64,000 nucleotides of DNA from Sinorhizobium shofinae. Lineage in GTDB: Bacteria; Pseudomonadota; Alphaproteobacteria; Rhizobiales; Rhizobiaceae. Shown here piece after piece: positions 49,929-59,242 of the stretch (position 1 is its first letter; each line of letters starts with the position of its first letter). The DNA lies in assembly GCA_001704765.1 (NCBI GenBank), contig MBFK01000061.1, forward strand, positions 1-64,000, read 5' to 3'. A program made the translations under genes and the position numbers. A model generated the notes under the pieces. That model was not told the origin of the DNA. It saw only the letters and a program-made list of their open reading frames with translations, and did not search any database.

Positions 49929-50411
49929 TCAGAGTTTTGCGACAAGGGCCGCGAGCTGATCGGCGCATTGGCCCCAGCCCTCGTGAAAGCCCATCTTCTC
50001 GTGCGCCTCTCGGTCCGCGACGCTCCAGTGGCGGGCGCGGGCGGTGTAGCGGGTCTTGCCACCCTCGTCCTCGAAGGTCAGGATCGCCGTCATAAAGGGC
50101 TTTTCGGAAGGCTTCCAGGCTTCGGTGAAGGCATCGGTAACGACAAGTTTCTCGTTCGGCACGACCTCCAGATAGACGCCCTGATTGGGATAGAGCTCGC
50201 CCTCCGGCGAGCGCATGACAAAGCGGTTGGTGCCGCCTGGCCTGACATCGAGCTCCGCTTCCGTGATCGTCCAAGGCAAGGGCGCGAACCATTGCTTCAG
50301 GAGCTCGGCATCCGTAAAGGCGCGATAGACCTTTTCGCGCGGAGCATCGATCAGGCGGATCAGAACCAGCTCGCGTTCGTTGGCGGTGTCGATGTCGGTC
50401 GTTGCGGTCAT
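49929..50411 (-). CDS. AHSA1-type SRPBCC domain protein
   Basis: 160-residue Activator-of-Hsp90-homologue-1-like (SRPBCC) protein: IDAPREKVYRAFTDAELLKQW near the N-terminus, AILTFEDEGGKTRYTARARH, and the C-terminal HEGWGQCADQLAALV. Such proteins bind hydrophobic small molecules and very often sit next to ECF sigma/DGPF genes. The ATG at 50411 follows an AAGGAGGAATTC ribosome site. The TGTCGG-N17-CGTC motif lies about 32 nt upstream, so it probably heads a second target transcript of the neighbouring ECF42 factor. Confidence 0.88.
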   Translation of the reverse strand: MTATTDIDTANERELVLIRLIDAPREKVYRAFTDAELLKQWFAPLPWTITEAELDVRPGGTNRFVMRSPEGELYPNQGVYLEVVPNEKLVVTDAFTEAWKPSEKPFMTAILTFEDEGGKTRYTARARHWSVADREAHEKMGFHEGWGQCADQLAALVAKL

Positions 50412-50443
50412 CTCGAATTCCTCCTTGGTGGGTTCCAACATAG

Positions 50444-50470
50444 GACGACCGTGAAGATCGGATTCCGACA
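50444..50470 (-). promoter_or_regulatory. Putative ECF42-dependent promoter before the AHSA1 gene
   Basis: On the minus strand TGTCGG, 17 bases, CGTC, ending 32 nt before the AHSA1 ATG. It is identical in both boxes and spacing to the site at 52159-52185 and close to the reported ECF42 consensus (TGTCGA, then CGA/TC). Confidence 0.7.
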
Positions 50471-50485
50471 GCGGTCGGTTATTTT

Positions 50486-51760
50486 TTATCGCTGTTCTTG
50501 GACGAAGTCCGAGGCGTCCGCTTCACCCGCAAGGTGATCGAGCTGCTTACGGATATAGGCAGCTTCTGCAGCGTTGGTTGCGAGCGCGATCGCCCGATCG
50601 AAGGCTATGCGTGCCTCACGCGCCCGCCCCATCTGTTTGAGCAGACCGCCGCGCAGGCCGTGATAATAGAAATAGCTGGAGAGCCTGTCGGCAAGCGGCT
50701 CGACCAGTGCCAGCGCCGCCTCCGGCCCTTCGCGCTTCGACACCGCGACCGCCCGGTTGAGCGTGACGACGGGCGACGGCTGCAACCGCTCGAGCGCCTG
50801 GTAGAGCAACTCGATCTCCTCCCAATCCGTCAGCTCCGGCCGTTCGGCACGCGCATGCAGCGCCGCGATCGCGGCCTGGATCTGGTAGGGGCCGGGGCGA
50901 CGGTGACGCATCGCCTTGTCGATAATCGCCAGCGCCTCGATGATCATCGGCCTGTTCCACAGCCGCCGGTCTTGGTCCTCGAGCAGAGTGATGGCTCCAT
51001 TGGCATCGAAGCGGGCGCGAGCGCGCGAATGCTGGAGAAGCAGAAGCGCTGTCAGCCCCATGATCTCCGGCTCCGCCGGAAACAGCCGGAGCAGCAGCCG
51101 GGACAGGCGGATCGCCTCGTCGCAGAGATCGGCGGAGACCCCTTCCGGCCCGTTCATGGCCGAATAGCCCTCGTTGAAGACGAGGTAGATCATCGTCGCT
51201 ACCGCCGCGAGCCGCTCGGCGCGATCGGAGGCGTCCGGCGTTTCAAACGGGATGCCGGCGGCCGCGACACGCGCCTTGGCACGGGTGATGCGCTGTTCCA
51301 TCGCCGCCTCGCCGACAAGGAAGGCGCGGGCGATCTGCCTGACGGAAAGGCCCGAAACGATCCGGAGCGCCAGTGCGATCTGCTGCGTCGCCGGCAGGAC
51401 CGGATTGCTGCAGACGAAGAGCAGCCGCAGGATGTCGTCGCGGTAATGCGCCCCGTCGAGGCGGTCCGCCAGTTCGCTTTCCCGGTCCTCGAGATCGGAG
51501 AGCAGCTCTTCCGGCGGCAGCGCCGTTTCGCGCGCTTGCCGCCGCACCTTGTCAATACCGCTGTTGCGGCCGACGAAAATCAGCCAGGCGGCCGGGTCGC
51601 GCGGCGGTCCGTTCTTCGGCCAGGTCTTCAATGCCCGGATGCACGCCTCCTGGAAGGCTTCCTCTGCCAGATCGAGATTGCGGAAATAGCGCAGCAGCGC
51701 GCCCATTGCCTGCGGCCGCGCGGAAACTAGGGCAAGGTCGATCCAGGCGGTGTCGGTCAT
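50486..51760 (-). CDS. ECF42-group RNA polymerase sigma factor
   Basis: 424 residues, much longer than a simple ECF sigma. Region 2 (LLRYFRNLDLAEEAFQEACI, about 23-42) and region 4 (GLSVRQIARAFLVGEAAMEQ, about 135-154) are followed by a roughly 200-residue helical C-terminal extension with the conserved VFNEGY and NRAVAVSKREG segments (DUF6596/TPR-like), the hallmark of ECF42. No anti-sigma gene is present; the C-terminal domain is thought to be needed for activity. It overlaps the DGPF gene stop by 4 bp. Confidence 0.9.
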   Translation of the reverse strand: MTDTAWIDLALVSARPQAMGALLRYFRNLDLAEEAFQEACIRALKTWPKNGPPRDPAAWLIFVGRNSGIDKVRRQARETALPPEELLSDLEDRESELADRLDGAHYRDDILRLLFVCSNPVLPATQQIALALRIVSGLSVRQIARAFLVGEAAMEQRITRAKARVAAAGIPFETPDASDRAERLAAVATMIYLVFNEGYSAMNGPEGVSADLCDEAIRLSRLLLRLFPAEPEIMGLTALLLLQHSRARARFDANGAITLLEDQDRRLWNRPMIIEALAIIDKAMRHRRPGPYQIQAAIAALHARAERPELTDWEEIELLYQALERLQPSPVVTLNRAVAVSKREGPEAALALVEPLADRLSSYFYYHGLRGGLLKQMGRAREARIAFDRAIALATNAAEAAYIRKQLDHLAGEADASDFVQEQR

Positions 51761-52131
51761 GGGGCAAGCTCACCTGGCTTGTAGAGAGAAAGGGGGCGGA
51801 TCTCGTAAGAACCCGCAGCCGGATTGGCGGCACTCAGCTCGCGGGCGAAATCGAGCGCCTCGTCGAGCGATGTGCAATCGATCAGGTAAAAGCCGAGCAG
51901 TTGCTCCTTGGTTTCGGCAAAAGGGCCGTCTATAACGACGGTTTCGCCTGGGCTGTGGCGCAATGTAGTGGCCGCCGTCGTCGGTAGAAGCCGCGCAACA
52001 GGGCCGAGCTTGCCGGCCTCGACATATTTGCGCTGGACGGCAGTAAGATCACGCATGACCTTGTCGTCCTCCTCCTTCGTCCAGCCGCCGGTGACGTCTT
52101 CCGAATTATAGCAAAGCACCGCGTAAAGCAT
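51757..52131 (-). CDS. DGPF-domain (YCII-related) protein
   Basis: 124-residue YCII-family protein with the name-giving motif in VVIDGPFAETKEQLLGFYLI (about residues 66-85). DGPF proteins are the conserved genomic partners and usual targets of ECF42 sigma factors; their biochemical role is unresolved. The ATG at 52131 (MLYAVLCYNSED) follows GGGAGAGG. It is the first gene of the operon, overlapping the sigma gene by 4 bp, with an ECF42-type promoter 27 nt upstream. Confidence 0.9.
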   Translation of the reverse strand: MLYAVLCYNSEDVTGGWTKEEDDKVMRDLTAVQRKYVEAGKLGPVARLLPTTAATTLRHSPGETVVIDGPFAETKEQLLGFYLIDCTSLDEALDFARELSAANPAAGSYEIRPLSLYKPGELAP

Positions 52132-52158
52132 CGAGACCTCTCCCGCTTCGGTTAAAAA

Positions 52159-52185
52159 GACGAATGACGAAAGAGATAGCCGACA
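52159..52185 (-). promoter_or_regulatory. Putative ECF42-dependent promoter before the DGPF-sigma operon
   Basis: On the minus strand TGTCGG, 17 bases, CGTC, ending 27 nt before the DGPF ATG. The same boxes and spacing occur at 50444-50470. It implies positive autoregulation of the sigma operon. Confidence 0.7.
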
Positions 52186-52254
52186 AGCGAGGCAAAAAAA
52201 ATGCTCGTCAGCGCTCCGTCTCGAAGGAAGCAAGCCGAGACGGAGCGGCTGAGC

Positions 52255-53214
52255 TCAAGCGCACTCTTGCTGGCCAGGATTTCGTCCCGTCAGACTACGC
52301 CGCAGGAGACCAAGCAGGCGGCCGTCGATCGCGGCAAGGCCGAGCGCGATCAAGGCCATGCCGAGAAAGTGCTTCGGCTCGAGTTGTTCACCGAGAAAGG
52401 CGGCGCCCAGGAGGATGGCGCTGACGGGAATCAGGAAGGTGACCAGCATCAGGTTGGTGACACCGGCCATCTCGAGAATGCGGAAGAACAGGACATAGGC
52501 GAGCGCGGTCGAGATGAGCGCAATCCCGATGAGGGCGCCCCAGACCTCGAGCCCCGGCCAGGAGAGGGTCCAGGGGTGGTCCACGACGAGGGCAAGCGGC
52601 ACCAGCATTAAGCTCGAGGCGCTGACCTGGCCGGTCGCGGTCAAAAGCGGCGCGACGCCCATCCGCTTGAAGCGTCGGGCAAAGACGCCGGCCAGCGAAT
52701 AGGAGAGCGCGGCGGCGAGCACGGCAAGCTGCGCCAGCACGTTGGACCCGACGCCGCCAAGGGCTGCCGGGCCGATCATCGCCGCAACGCCGAGAAAGCC
52801 GATCAACACGCCCGCGAGCCGGTTCGCCGTCATCTTCTCGTCGTCAGTCAGCCAATGCGTGACGACGACGCTGAAAAGCGGCGTCGTGGCGTTCAGAATG
52901 GAGGCGAGACCGCTGGCGATATGGGTCTGCCCCCAGACGATCAGCGAGAATGGAATGAGGTTGTTGAGGAGGCCCATGCCGAAGAGCGCCAGCCATACCT
53001 CGCGCCGGCGCGGCAGTGACAAGCCGAGAAAGCGGATGAAGACGAGCAGCGCCGCGGCGGCAAGCGTGACCCTCAGCGCGACGATCGTCAAAGGCGGCAG
53101 CGCCTTCACTGCAATGCCGACAAAAAAGAAGGAACCGCCCCAGAGGACGGACAGAGCGATCAGCATGCTCCATTCCCGCGCACCCATGACTTTCGCCGTG
53201 ACCAAGCCACTCAT
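52255..53214 (-). CDS. EamA/DMT-family transporter
   Basis: 319 residues with about ten hydrophobic segments in two EamA repeats (WSMLIALSVLWGGSFFFVGI at the start, GVFARRFKRMGV between the halves, LALVVDHPWTLSWPGLEVWG in the second). The family exports small metabolites such as amino acids. The ATG at 53214 (MSGLVTAKVMG) is one of several possible starts. It is divergent from a LysR gene 109 bp away, so that regulator probably controls it. Confidence 0.88.
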   Translation of the reverse strand: MSGLVTAKVMGAREWSMLIALSVLWGGSFFFVGIAVKALPPLTIVALRVTLAAAALLVFIRFLGLSLPRRREVWLALFGMGLLNNLIPFSLIVWGQTHIASGLASILNATTPLFSVVVTHWLTDDEKMTANRLAGVLIGFLGVAAMIGPAALGGVGSNVLAQLAVLAAALSYSLAGVFARRFKRMGVAPLLTATGQVSASSLMLVPLALVVDHPWTLSWPGLEVWGALIGIALISTALAYVLFFRILEMAGVTNLMLVTFLIPVSAILLGAAFLGEQLEPKHFLGMALIALGLAAIDGRLLGLLRRSLTGRNPGQQECA

Positions 53215-53323
53215 TCCATGTCCCTCCATGTTTTAGCTGGACTATCTATTTTTCCTTATTATCATGCTGATATTCTTCACTAAAACGAGCAATTTTCGCT
53301 AGATGATTTAGGTGAACTAAAGC

Positions 53324-54208
53324 ATGAACGCGCCTCTCCCCTCTCTTTCGGCGCTCCGTGCGTTCGAGGCGGCCGCCCGCAATCTGAGCGTCACACAGGC
53401 GGCGCGCGAGCTCAACGTCACGCCGGGCGCCGTCAGCCTGCAGGTCCGCGAGCTCGAAGCGGCGCTCGGCGTGAAGCTCTTCGAGAGACGACCGCGCCAG
53501 CTCCTCTTGACCGATGAGGGAAGCGCCTATGCCGCCACGCTCAGACGCGCCTTCCGGATGATCCGCGAGGCGACCGAGGATCTCGCAGGGCGCAACCGAC
53601 GACCAATGCTGACGATCAGCTGCACGCCGACCTTCGCCGCCCAGTGGCTGGTGCCGCGGTTGAACAACTTCGAGAAGCGCATGCCTGGCATCGATGTCCG
53701 CCTCAACGCCTCGAACCGCCTGACCGATTTCGAGCGCGACGCGGTGGATGTGGCGGTCCGCCATGGCTTCGGCCACTACGAGGGGCTGGTCAGCGACCGG
53801 CTGATCGACGACGAGCTCGTCCCCGTCCTCAGCCCGGCGCTAATGCGCGCCCGGCCTCTGGAGAGGCCCTCCGATCTTCGCGATCACATCCTACTTCACG
53901 ACGTTCAAAGGCAGGACTGGCGCTTGTGGCTCGATGCCGTCGGGGCCGACGAGGTCGCCAGCACGCAGGGGCCGGTCTTCGTCAACAGCAACGGCGCCAT
54001 CGAGGCTGCTAAGGCAGGCGATGGGATCGCGCTGGTGCGGCTGTCGCTGGTGTCACGCGAACTGAGGGAGGGCAGCCTAGTCGCGCCGTTTCCGGACGGC
54101 ATCGCGACGGACCTCGCCTATCACCTGGTCTATCCGCCGACGGCCCTCGAACGGCCGGCAGTCGCCGCGTTCCGGACCTGGATCCTGGACGAGGCGCGCA
54201 AAGCATGA
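53324..54208 (+). CDS. LysR-family transcriptional regulator (GcvA/AmpR-like)
   Basis: 294 residues with an N-terminal winged HTH (LSALRAFEAAARNLSVTQAA, LNVTPGAVSLQVRELEAALG, about residues 6-50) and a C-terminal effector-binding domain (LTISCTPTFAAQWLVPRLNN onward). The tight group resembles GcvA/AmpR proteins. It is divergent from an EamA exporter, a typical LysR target. The start at 53324 gives the normal LysR N-terminus. Confidence 0.88.
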   Translation: MNAPLPSLSALRAFEAAARNLSVTQAARELNVTPGAVSLQVRELEAALGVKLFERRPRQLLLTDEGSAYAATLRRAFRMIREATEDLAGRNRRPMLTISCTPTFAAQWLVPRLNNFEKRMPGIDVRLNASNRLTDFERDAVDVAVRHGFGHYEGLVSDRLIDDELVPVLSPALMRARPLERPSDLRDHILLHDVQRQDWRLWLDAVGADEVASTQGPVFVNSNGAIEAAKAGDGIALVRLSLVSRELREGSLVAPFPDGIATDLAYHLVYPPTALERPAVAAFRTWILDEARKA

Positions 54209-54263
54209 AAGCCACGACGACCCATTCGACGGACAGGGGTGCGGGCAGCCTGTTCCGCAACGA

Positions 54264-54287
54264 AAAAGGCCCGGCGAACCGGGCCAA
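54264..54287 (-). terminator. Rho-independent terminator of dnaA
   Basis: On the minus strand GGCCCGG-TTCG-CCGGGCC followed by TTTTT, 20 bp past the dnaA stop codon. A textbook intrinsic terminator. Confidence 0.9.
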
Positions 54288-54306
54288 TATGTAATCCTAG
54301 ACTTAC

Positions 54307-55824
54307 TTATTCATTGATCAAGCGCTTGAGCAGCTCGATCTCGTGACTGAGTTTCGTGTCGCCAGCTATGAGTTCTTCGATCTTGCGCACCGCGTGCAAT
54401 ACCGTCGTGTGGTCGCGACCGCCAAAGCGGCGGCCGATTTCCGGGAAGGAGCGCGGCGTCAGCGTCTTCGACAGGTACATGGCGATCTGGCGCGGCTTGA
54501 CGATGACGCGCGTGCGGCGGTTCGAGACCAGTTCCTGGCGCGAGACATTGTAGTGCTTGGCGACGACGCGCTGGATGTCCTCGATGCGGACACGGCGCGG
54601 CTCGCCGGCATTGACGAGATGGCCGAGGAGCTCGTCGACACGCTCGATCGACAGCTGCGGCTCGAAGGAGCGGCGGAAGAGGAGTTGGTTGAAGGCCCCT
54701 TCCAGTTCGCGGCCGCTGGCGGTGACATTGCGCGCCACATGGCTCAGGATGTCTTGCGGGATGTCGAGCGACGTATCGTCCTGGCGGGCCACCTCCAGGC
54801 GGCGCTTCAGCATTTCGAGACGCATGTCGTAATCAGGCCCCTCCATCTCGATCGCCACGCCGCCCTGAAGTCGCGAGCGAACGCGGCTGTCGAGCGATTC
54901 CAGTTCCCAAGGCGCCCTGTCCGCAGCCACGACCACCTGCTTGGCCGAGTCGAGCAGCATGTTCAAGAGATGGCAGAATTCATGCTGAATGGACTTGCCC
55001 TGCAGGAACTGCATGTCGTCGATGACGAGAAGATCGATGTTGCGCAGCGATTCCTTCAGCGACAGCGCGTCGTTGTCGCGGATCGCGGTGGCGAAACGCC
55101 ACATGAAATATTCGGCCGTCAGGTAGACGACGCGCGGCGCCCGGGCGCTCTGCAGGGCAGCAAGCGCGATCGCCTGCAGGAGATGCGTCTTGCCGAGCCC
55201 GACGCTCGAATGAATAAAGAGCGGATTGAAGCGCACGGCGCCGGCACCGGCCTCCGCAATCGTACGCGCCGCGGCAAGCGCCACGCGGTTGGACGAGCCC
55301 TCGACGAAGCTCTCAAAGTTGTAGCGCTGGTCGAGCGGCGAGCCGAAAAGCGGCGCCTGCACCGGCTTTGCGGCGGCTGCGACCGCGGCAGCGGCAGCGG
55401 CGACCGGCTGTGGCGGGCGGCGAACAGGGGCAGCCGGCGCCGGTTCGGCTGCCGTAGGTACTGCCTCTTCGTGAACCGCCGGGCGCTGGCCGCGGGTCGC
55501 GGTACGGACCAGAATCTCCACCTTCAGGATCTCACCGTCTTCCTGCTGGAAAAGGTTGGTGATCAGATCGAGATAGCGATTGTTGATCCAGGATTTGAGA
55601 AAGGTCGTGGGCACCGACAGGCGCACGACGCTTTTCGATACCGAATGGAGCTTGAGACGCCCAAACCAGCTGGCGAAGACATCCGGACCGACCTGGGCTT
55701 TTAGACGCGCACTTACCCGCTCAAAAAGTGCGTCATGCCGCATGTCGTGTTTTTCCCCCGCCGCCTGAGACTGCTTGCTTCCGGCCTGAAATCCTTCAGA
55801 CGCCGTCGCCAAATTCATCTGCAT
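54307..55824 (-). CDS. dnaA: Chromosomal replication initiator protein DnaA
   Basis: 505 residues: domain I (about 20-100, [20 protein letters not shown]), an Ala/Pro-rich linker domain II (about 115-165), AAA+ domain III with Walker [15 protein letters not shown] (about 208-221) and Walker [11 protein letters not shown], and the DNA-binding domain IV signature [15 protein letters not shown]. The ATG at 55824 ([12 protein letters not shown]) is taken; one seven codons upstream is possible. In Rhizobiales dnaA is usually not at oriC, and I see no DnaA-box cluster here. A long upstream region with dense GANTC sites suggests methylation-linked control. Confidence 0.95.
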   Translation of the reverse strand: MQMNLATASEGFQAGSKQSQAAGEKHDMRHDALFERVSARLKAQVGPDVFASWFGRLKLHSVSKSVVRLSVPTTFLKSWINNRYLDLITNLFQQEDGEILKVEILVRTATRGQRPAVHEEAVPTAAEPAPAAPVRRPPQPVAAAAAAVAAAAKPVQAPLFGSPLDQRYNFESFVEGSSNRVALAAARTIAEAGAGAVRFNPLFIHSSVGLGKTHLLQAIALAALQSARAPRVVYLTAEYFMWRFATAIRDNDALSLKESLRNIDLLVIDDMQFLQGKSIQHEFCHLLNMLLDSAKQVVVAADRAPWELESLDSRVRSRLQGGVAIEMEGPDYDMRLEMLKRRLEVARQDDTSLDIPQDILSHVARNVTASGRELEGAFNQLLFRRSFEPQLSIERVDELLGHLVNAGEPRRVRIEDIQRVVAKHYNVSRQELVSNRRTRVIVKPRQIAMYLSKTLTPRSFPEIGRRFGGRDHTTVLHAVRKIEELIAGDTKLSHEIELLKRLINE

Positions 55825-56702
55825 GTTGCCGCCTTCCAATATCATTCTCCGATACCGTCATCACTGCCGGCCTCATCTCTTATGCCCATCGGCCGCGGCT
55901 GCCTCCAAAGCCATGCCGCGCCCGACGGACGCCCTGTCGCAGCGAAACCAGGCTCCTCATATCCCGTCCCGCTGCGCGCTGCGCTCACCCGCTCGCCTCG
56001 ATCAAGCGAATGTCCCCTCGCGCCTAGTCCTATCGATTCCGTGCGGCTGCTTTCAAGCCACCCGAAATCATTTCACCCATTATGACTACACCGCACCCTC
56101 GTACGAAGCGGGCAGTCGGGTCTCCTTCCATCTTGAACGCACATCAGCACAGTACCGATGGGAACCGCACGCGCCACAACCATAAGGCGAAATGTCCTCG
56201 TTCCGCGACGAAGGTTCGTCCGGCTTAACCATCTCGACTTGTCTGATTGAACGACGTGGATTTACCCCGCCACAGGGAACAGAAAGCCCGAAGCCATCTC
56301 ATTGAAATGACCCCAAAACCTCCTTGATACAGATGTGATCCGTGTCCCCTGTGAAAGTCATTTAGGCAGGATCGACGGGCAAGATCAATCGCGATTTTTA
56401 CCGCTCCTTAAGCGCTGCCAGTTGACTCTCGTGCTGCGTTTTGCATGCGCCTTTGCGAGTCCCGCAAGAATCGCTGTTGAATCAAGGGTTTTGATTTTTG
56501 CTGCCATGCTTAGCTGGCGAAAAAGAAAAAAAAATAAAAATTCTCTTGACTCACTTTGCGTCGAAGATGCCGACGCGCCGAGACGGGAAGCAAGCGAGAA
56601 CCTCTCGCAACCAATTGAAATTACTCGAACATATATGTCACGCCACTGACATAACCGCCATCCGGGCAGGTTAACCATGACGATGGCAGAATTATGAATC
56701 CG
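55825..56702 (-). promoter_or_regulatory. Long dnaA upstream region with GANTC cluster
   Basis: About 880 bp between rpsT and dnaA without a credible gene. GANTC (CcrM methylation) sites lie at 56424, 56457, 56468, 56479 and 56548, with one more at 56696; four are within 60 bp. An A-rich tract spans about 56521-56541. No TTATCCACA-type DnaA box was seen. The dnaA promoter should be in this region, giving a leader of several hundred bases if it lies near the GANTC cluster. Confidence 0.55.
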
Positions 56703-56730
56703 AAAAGCCCGGCGCAAGCGCCGGGCTTTT
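56703..56730 (-). terminator. Rho-independent terminator of rpsT
   Basis: Perfect stem AAAAGCCCGGCG/CGCCGGGCTTTT with a 4-nt loop, 27 bp after the rpsT stop. Symmetric T/A ends mean it can act in both directions. Confidence 0.88.
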
Positions 56731-56756
56731 CATCATTTGCATTTTATTTAGCCGGA

Positions 56757-57023
56757 TTAGGCCGAAAGGGCCTTCACGCGCTGTGCCAGACGGGACACTT
56801 TGCGCGATGCCGTGTTGGCATGCAGCACGCCCTTTGTGGCGGCACGCATCAGCTCCGGCTGCGCTGCCTTCAGGGCAGCAGCGGCGAGTGCCTGATCGCC
56901 GGAAGCGATCGCCTCTTCTACCTTGCGGACGAAGCTGCGGACGCGCGAACGACGAGCCTTGTTCACTGCGGTACGGCGTGCGATCTTGCGGGTCGCCTTT
57001 TTCGCCGAAGTTGTATTGGCCAT
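56757..57023 (-). CDS. rpsT: Ribosomal protein S20
   Basis: 88-residue S20 of the 30S subunit, rich in Lys/Arg/Ala: [56 protein letters not shown]. The ATG at 57023 gives the conserved start; the open frame above is not homologous. The position next to dnaA (upstream of it) is conserved across Rhizobiales. Its own terminator follows. Confidence 0.95.
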   Translation of the reverse strand: MANTTSAKKATRKIARRTAVNKARRSRVRSFVRKVEEAIASGDQALAAAALKAAQPELMRAATKGVLHANTASRKVSRLAQRVKALSA

Positions 57024-57213
57024 TGATGCCTCTCTTCGAAAACTGACATGAACTCCGCCTTCGCCGTGCCGGGTCACTGCGACCTGTCATCCAAGCAATT
57101 CGGGAGCATTATCGGAAAGCCATGCGAGATGGCGTTTCAAACTGAGGGCGGCGTATAACGGGAATCCGCCCTCGCGTCAACGCGCATTTTGAGAAAACCG
57201 GCGCGTTCCAGAC

Positions 57214-57987
57214 TTACCTGTGTTTGAATTCCGCTTTGCGCTTCGCGACAAAGGCGGACATCCCCTCCTTCTGGTCTTCGGTCGCGAAAAGCGCCTGGAA
57301 GAGCCGCCGCTCGAAACGCAGGCCTTCGGCGAGCGTCACTTCCAGCGAGCGGTTGACGGCCTCCTTTGCCATCATCACCGCCGGAAGCGCGAAGGAGGCT
57401 ATCTTTTCCGCGGCGGCGAGCGCCTCTTCCATCAGTTTGTCGGGCGCGACGATGCGCGCAACGAGACCCGCCCGCTCTGCCTCGGCCGCGTCCATCATGC
57501 GGCCGGTCAGGATCAGATCCATCGCCTTCGCCTTGCCGACCGCCCGCGTCAGGCGCTGCGACCCGCCCATGCCGGGAATGACGCCGAGGGTGATTTCCGG
57601 CTGGCCGAATTTCGCTGTCTCCGACGCGATGATGAAGTCGCACATCATGGCGAGCTCGCAGCCACCGCCAAGCGCAAAGCCGGAAACGGCCGCAATCATC
57701 GGCTTGCGGGCGCCGGCGACGTGCTCCCAACCGCCGAGAAAGTCGCCGAGGTAGCTGTCGACGAAATCGAGCGCCTGCATTTCCTTGATATCGGCACCGG
57801 CCGCGAATGCCTTTTCGGAGCCGGTGATGACGATCGCGCCAATCCCCTTGTCCGCATCGAAGGCCTTCAACGCTGCGTCAAGCTCGCGCATCAGGGTCGA
57901 ATTCAGCGCATTCAGCGCCTGCGGCCGATTGAGGGTGATCAGGCCGACGCGCCTGCGCGCTTCAACCAGCAGCGTCTCGTAACTCAT
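57214..57987 (-). CDS. Enoyl-CoA hydratase
   Basis: 257-residue crotonase-fold enzyme hydrating trans-2-enoyl-CoA in beta-oxidation. The two oxyanion-hole stretches are [15 protein letters not shown] and [16 protein letters not shown]; the catalytic Glu residues are in ELAMM and [13 protein letters not shown]. The ATG at 57987 ([13 protein letters not shown]) has GGAGG upstream. It lies 84 bp downstream of fpg, the usual rhizobial order fpg-ech-rpsT-dnaA. Confidence 0.92.
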   Translation of the reverse strand: MSYETLLVEARRRVGLITLNRPQALNALNSTLMRELDAALKAFDADKGIGAIVITGSEKAFAAGADIKEMQALDFVDSYLGDFLGGWEHVAGARKPMIAAVSGFALGGGCELAMMCDFIIASETAKFGQPEITLGVIPGMGGSQRLTRAVGKAKAMDLILTGRMMDAAEAERAGLVARIVAPDKLMEEALAAAEKIASFALPAVMMAKEAVNRSLEVTLAEGLRFERRLFQALFATEDQKEGMSAFVAKRKAEFKHR

Positions 57988-58071
57988 TGTCGTCTCCTCC
58001 ACTTTCGAACTCGATTCTGACAAGGGAGAGCGGCATGAGACGGGCCGATAAGCGCCCCACTCCTCCACCCC

Positions 58072-58962
58072 CTATTTCTGGCAGCGCGGGCAATAGAAGG
58101 TCGAACGCCCTGCCTGAACCATGCGGGCGACCGTACCGCCGCAGCCTGGCTTACGGCAAGCCTCGCCCTCCCGGTCGTAGACGGAGAAGGCGTGCTGGAA
58201 ATAGCCGAGGCTGCCATCCGCCTGGATATGGTCCTTGAGCGACGAACCGCCGGCAGCGATCGCGTCGGCAATCACCGCGCGGATCGCCTCCACAAGTGCG
58301 AACAAGGCCTGTTTCGGACGACCGCGCTTGTCTACCAGCGTGCCGGCAGCCCTGTTCGGCGACAAGCCCGATCGCCACAGGGCCTCGCACACATAGATGT
58401 TGCCGAGGCCGGCGATCGTCCTCTGGTCGAGGAGCGCCGTTTTCAGCGGCTGCGACTTTCCGGTGAACCGGGCGGCCAGATAGGCGGCGTCGAGTGCATT
58501 GCCCGTCGGTTCCTCGCCGAGATCGCGGAAGAAAGCGTGCTCGGCGATCGTATCGCGCCGCGCCAGATCCATGAAGCCGAAGCGGCGCGGGTCGTTGTAG
58601 ATGACCCGCGCCAGGCCGGATTGTCCGTCGAGATGGAAGATCACATGGTCGTGCTTCGCGTCCTTGCCGCGCAGATGATGGAATTCGCCGGGCGCAACAG
58701 GCTCCGCGCCGGCCTCGATGCGGAACGACCCGGACATGCCGAGATGCGCAACGATCACATCGCCGCCCTCGAGATCGATCATCAGATACTTGGCCCGGCG
58801 CGACAGCGCGAGGATGCGGCGGCCCGAAACGGCGGCGGCGAAATTGTCGGGAAAGGGAAAACGGAGGTCCGGCCGACGCAGTTCGGCGCGCACCAGCAGC
58901 GCCCCCTCCATCGTTGGCGCCAATCCGCGTTTGACCGTTTCGACCTCAGGCAATTCCGGCAT
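58072..58962 (-). CDS. mutM: Formamidopyrimidine-DNA glycosylase
   Basis: 296-residue bifunctional glycosylase/AP lyase that removes 8-oxoguanine. The catalytic N-terminal Pro is in [14 protein letters not shown]; the H2TH region has [19 protein letters not shown]; the C-terminal zinc finger has CRKPGC and CPRC. Length is slightly longer than E. coli Fpg because of short insertions. Divergent from ubiE across a palindromic repeat. Confidence 0.95.
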   Translation of the reverse strand: MPELPEVETVKRGLAPTMEGALLVRAELRRPDLRFPFPDNFAAAVSGRRILALSRRAKYLMIDLEGGDVIVAHLGMSGSFRIEAGAEPVAPGEFHHLRGKDAKHDHVIFHLDGQSGLARVIYNDPRRFGFMDLARRDTIAEHAFFRDLGEEPTGNALDAAYLAARFTGKSQPLKTALLDQRTIAGLGNIYVCEALWRSGLSPNRAAGTLVDKRGRPKQALFALVEAIRAVIADAIAAGGSSLKDHIQADGSLGYFQHAFSVYDREGEACRKPGCGGTVARMVQAGRSTFYCPRCQK

Positions 58963-58997
58963 CGGCCGTCGTCCTTCATTCTTTGTTCATGCCGTCG

Positions 58998-59103
58998 GCT
59001 ACTGCATGTTCCTAAAATCGGTTCGATTCGAGGATTGAAACACGCAGCATTTCAAAGTGCTACAGCGACCTTCATGCGTCTCAAAGACGCACGAAGCTGT
59101 AGT
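58998..59103 (-). repeat. Mosaic palindromic intergenic repeat, inverted copy 5
   Basis: On the minus strand: CTACAGCTTCGTGCGTC, GACGCATGAAGGTCGCTG, TAGCACTTTGAAATGCTG, CGTG, stem CCTCGAATCG/CGATTTTAGG, ATGCAGTAG. Located between divergent fpg and ubiE, so it may lie within the ubiE promoter region. Confidence 0.82.
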
Positions 59104-59242
59104 GCTGTGAGCGCCATTCCCATGGCAAGATTGATATCCTATAGGGATACGCTGTGTCGCTGCCACGTCCCGCCGCTGAGATAGCGCGCGCGGGACGATT
59201 TCGCTATGGTGCCGGCAAAATTCGTTGAAGTGGAGTTTTCGT

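Noticed and set aside
55825..56702. oriC next to dnaA
   Set aside because: No cluster of TTATCCACA-type boxes seen, and in Rhizobiales the chromosomal origin is normally near hemE, not dnaA.
59010..59030. tRNA T-arm-like GGTTCGATTC
   Set aside because: No surrounding cloverleaf; the sequence is part of the palindromic repeat between fpg and ubiE. I found no tRNA elsewhere.
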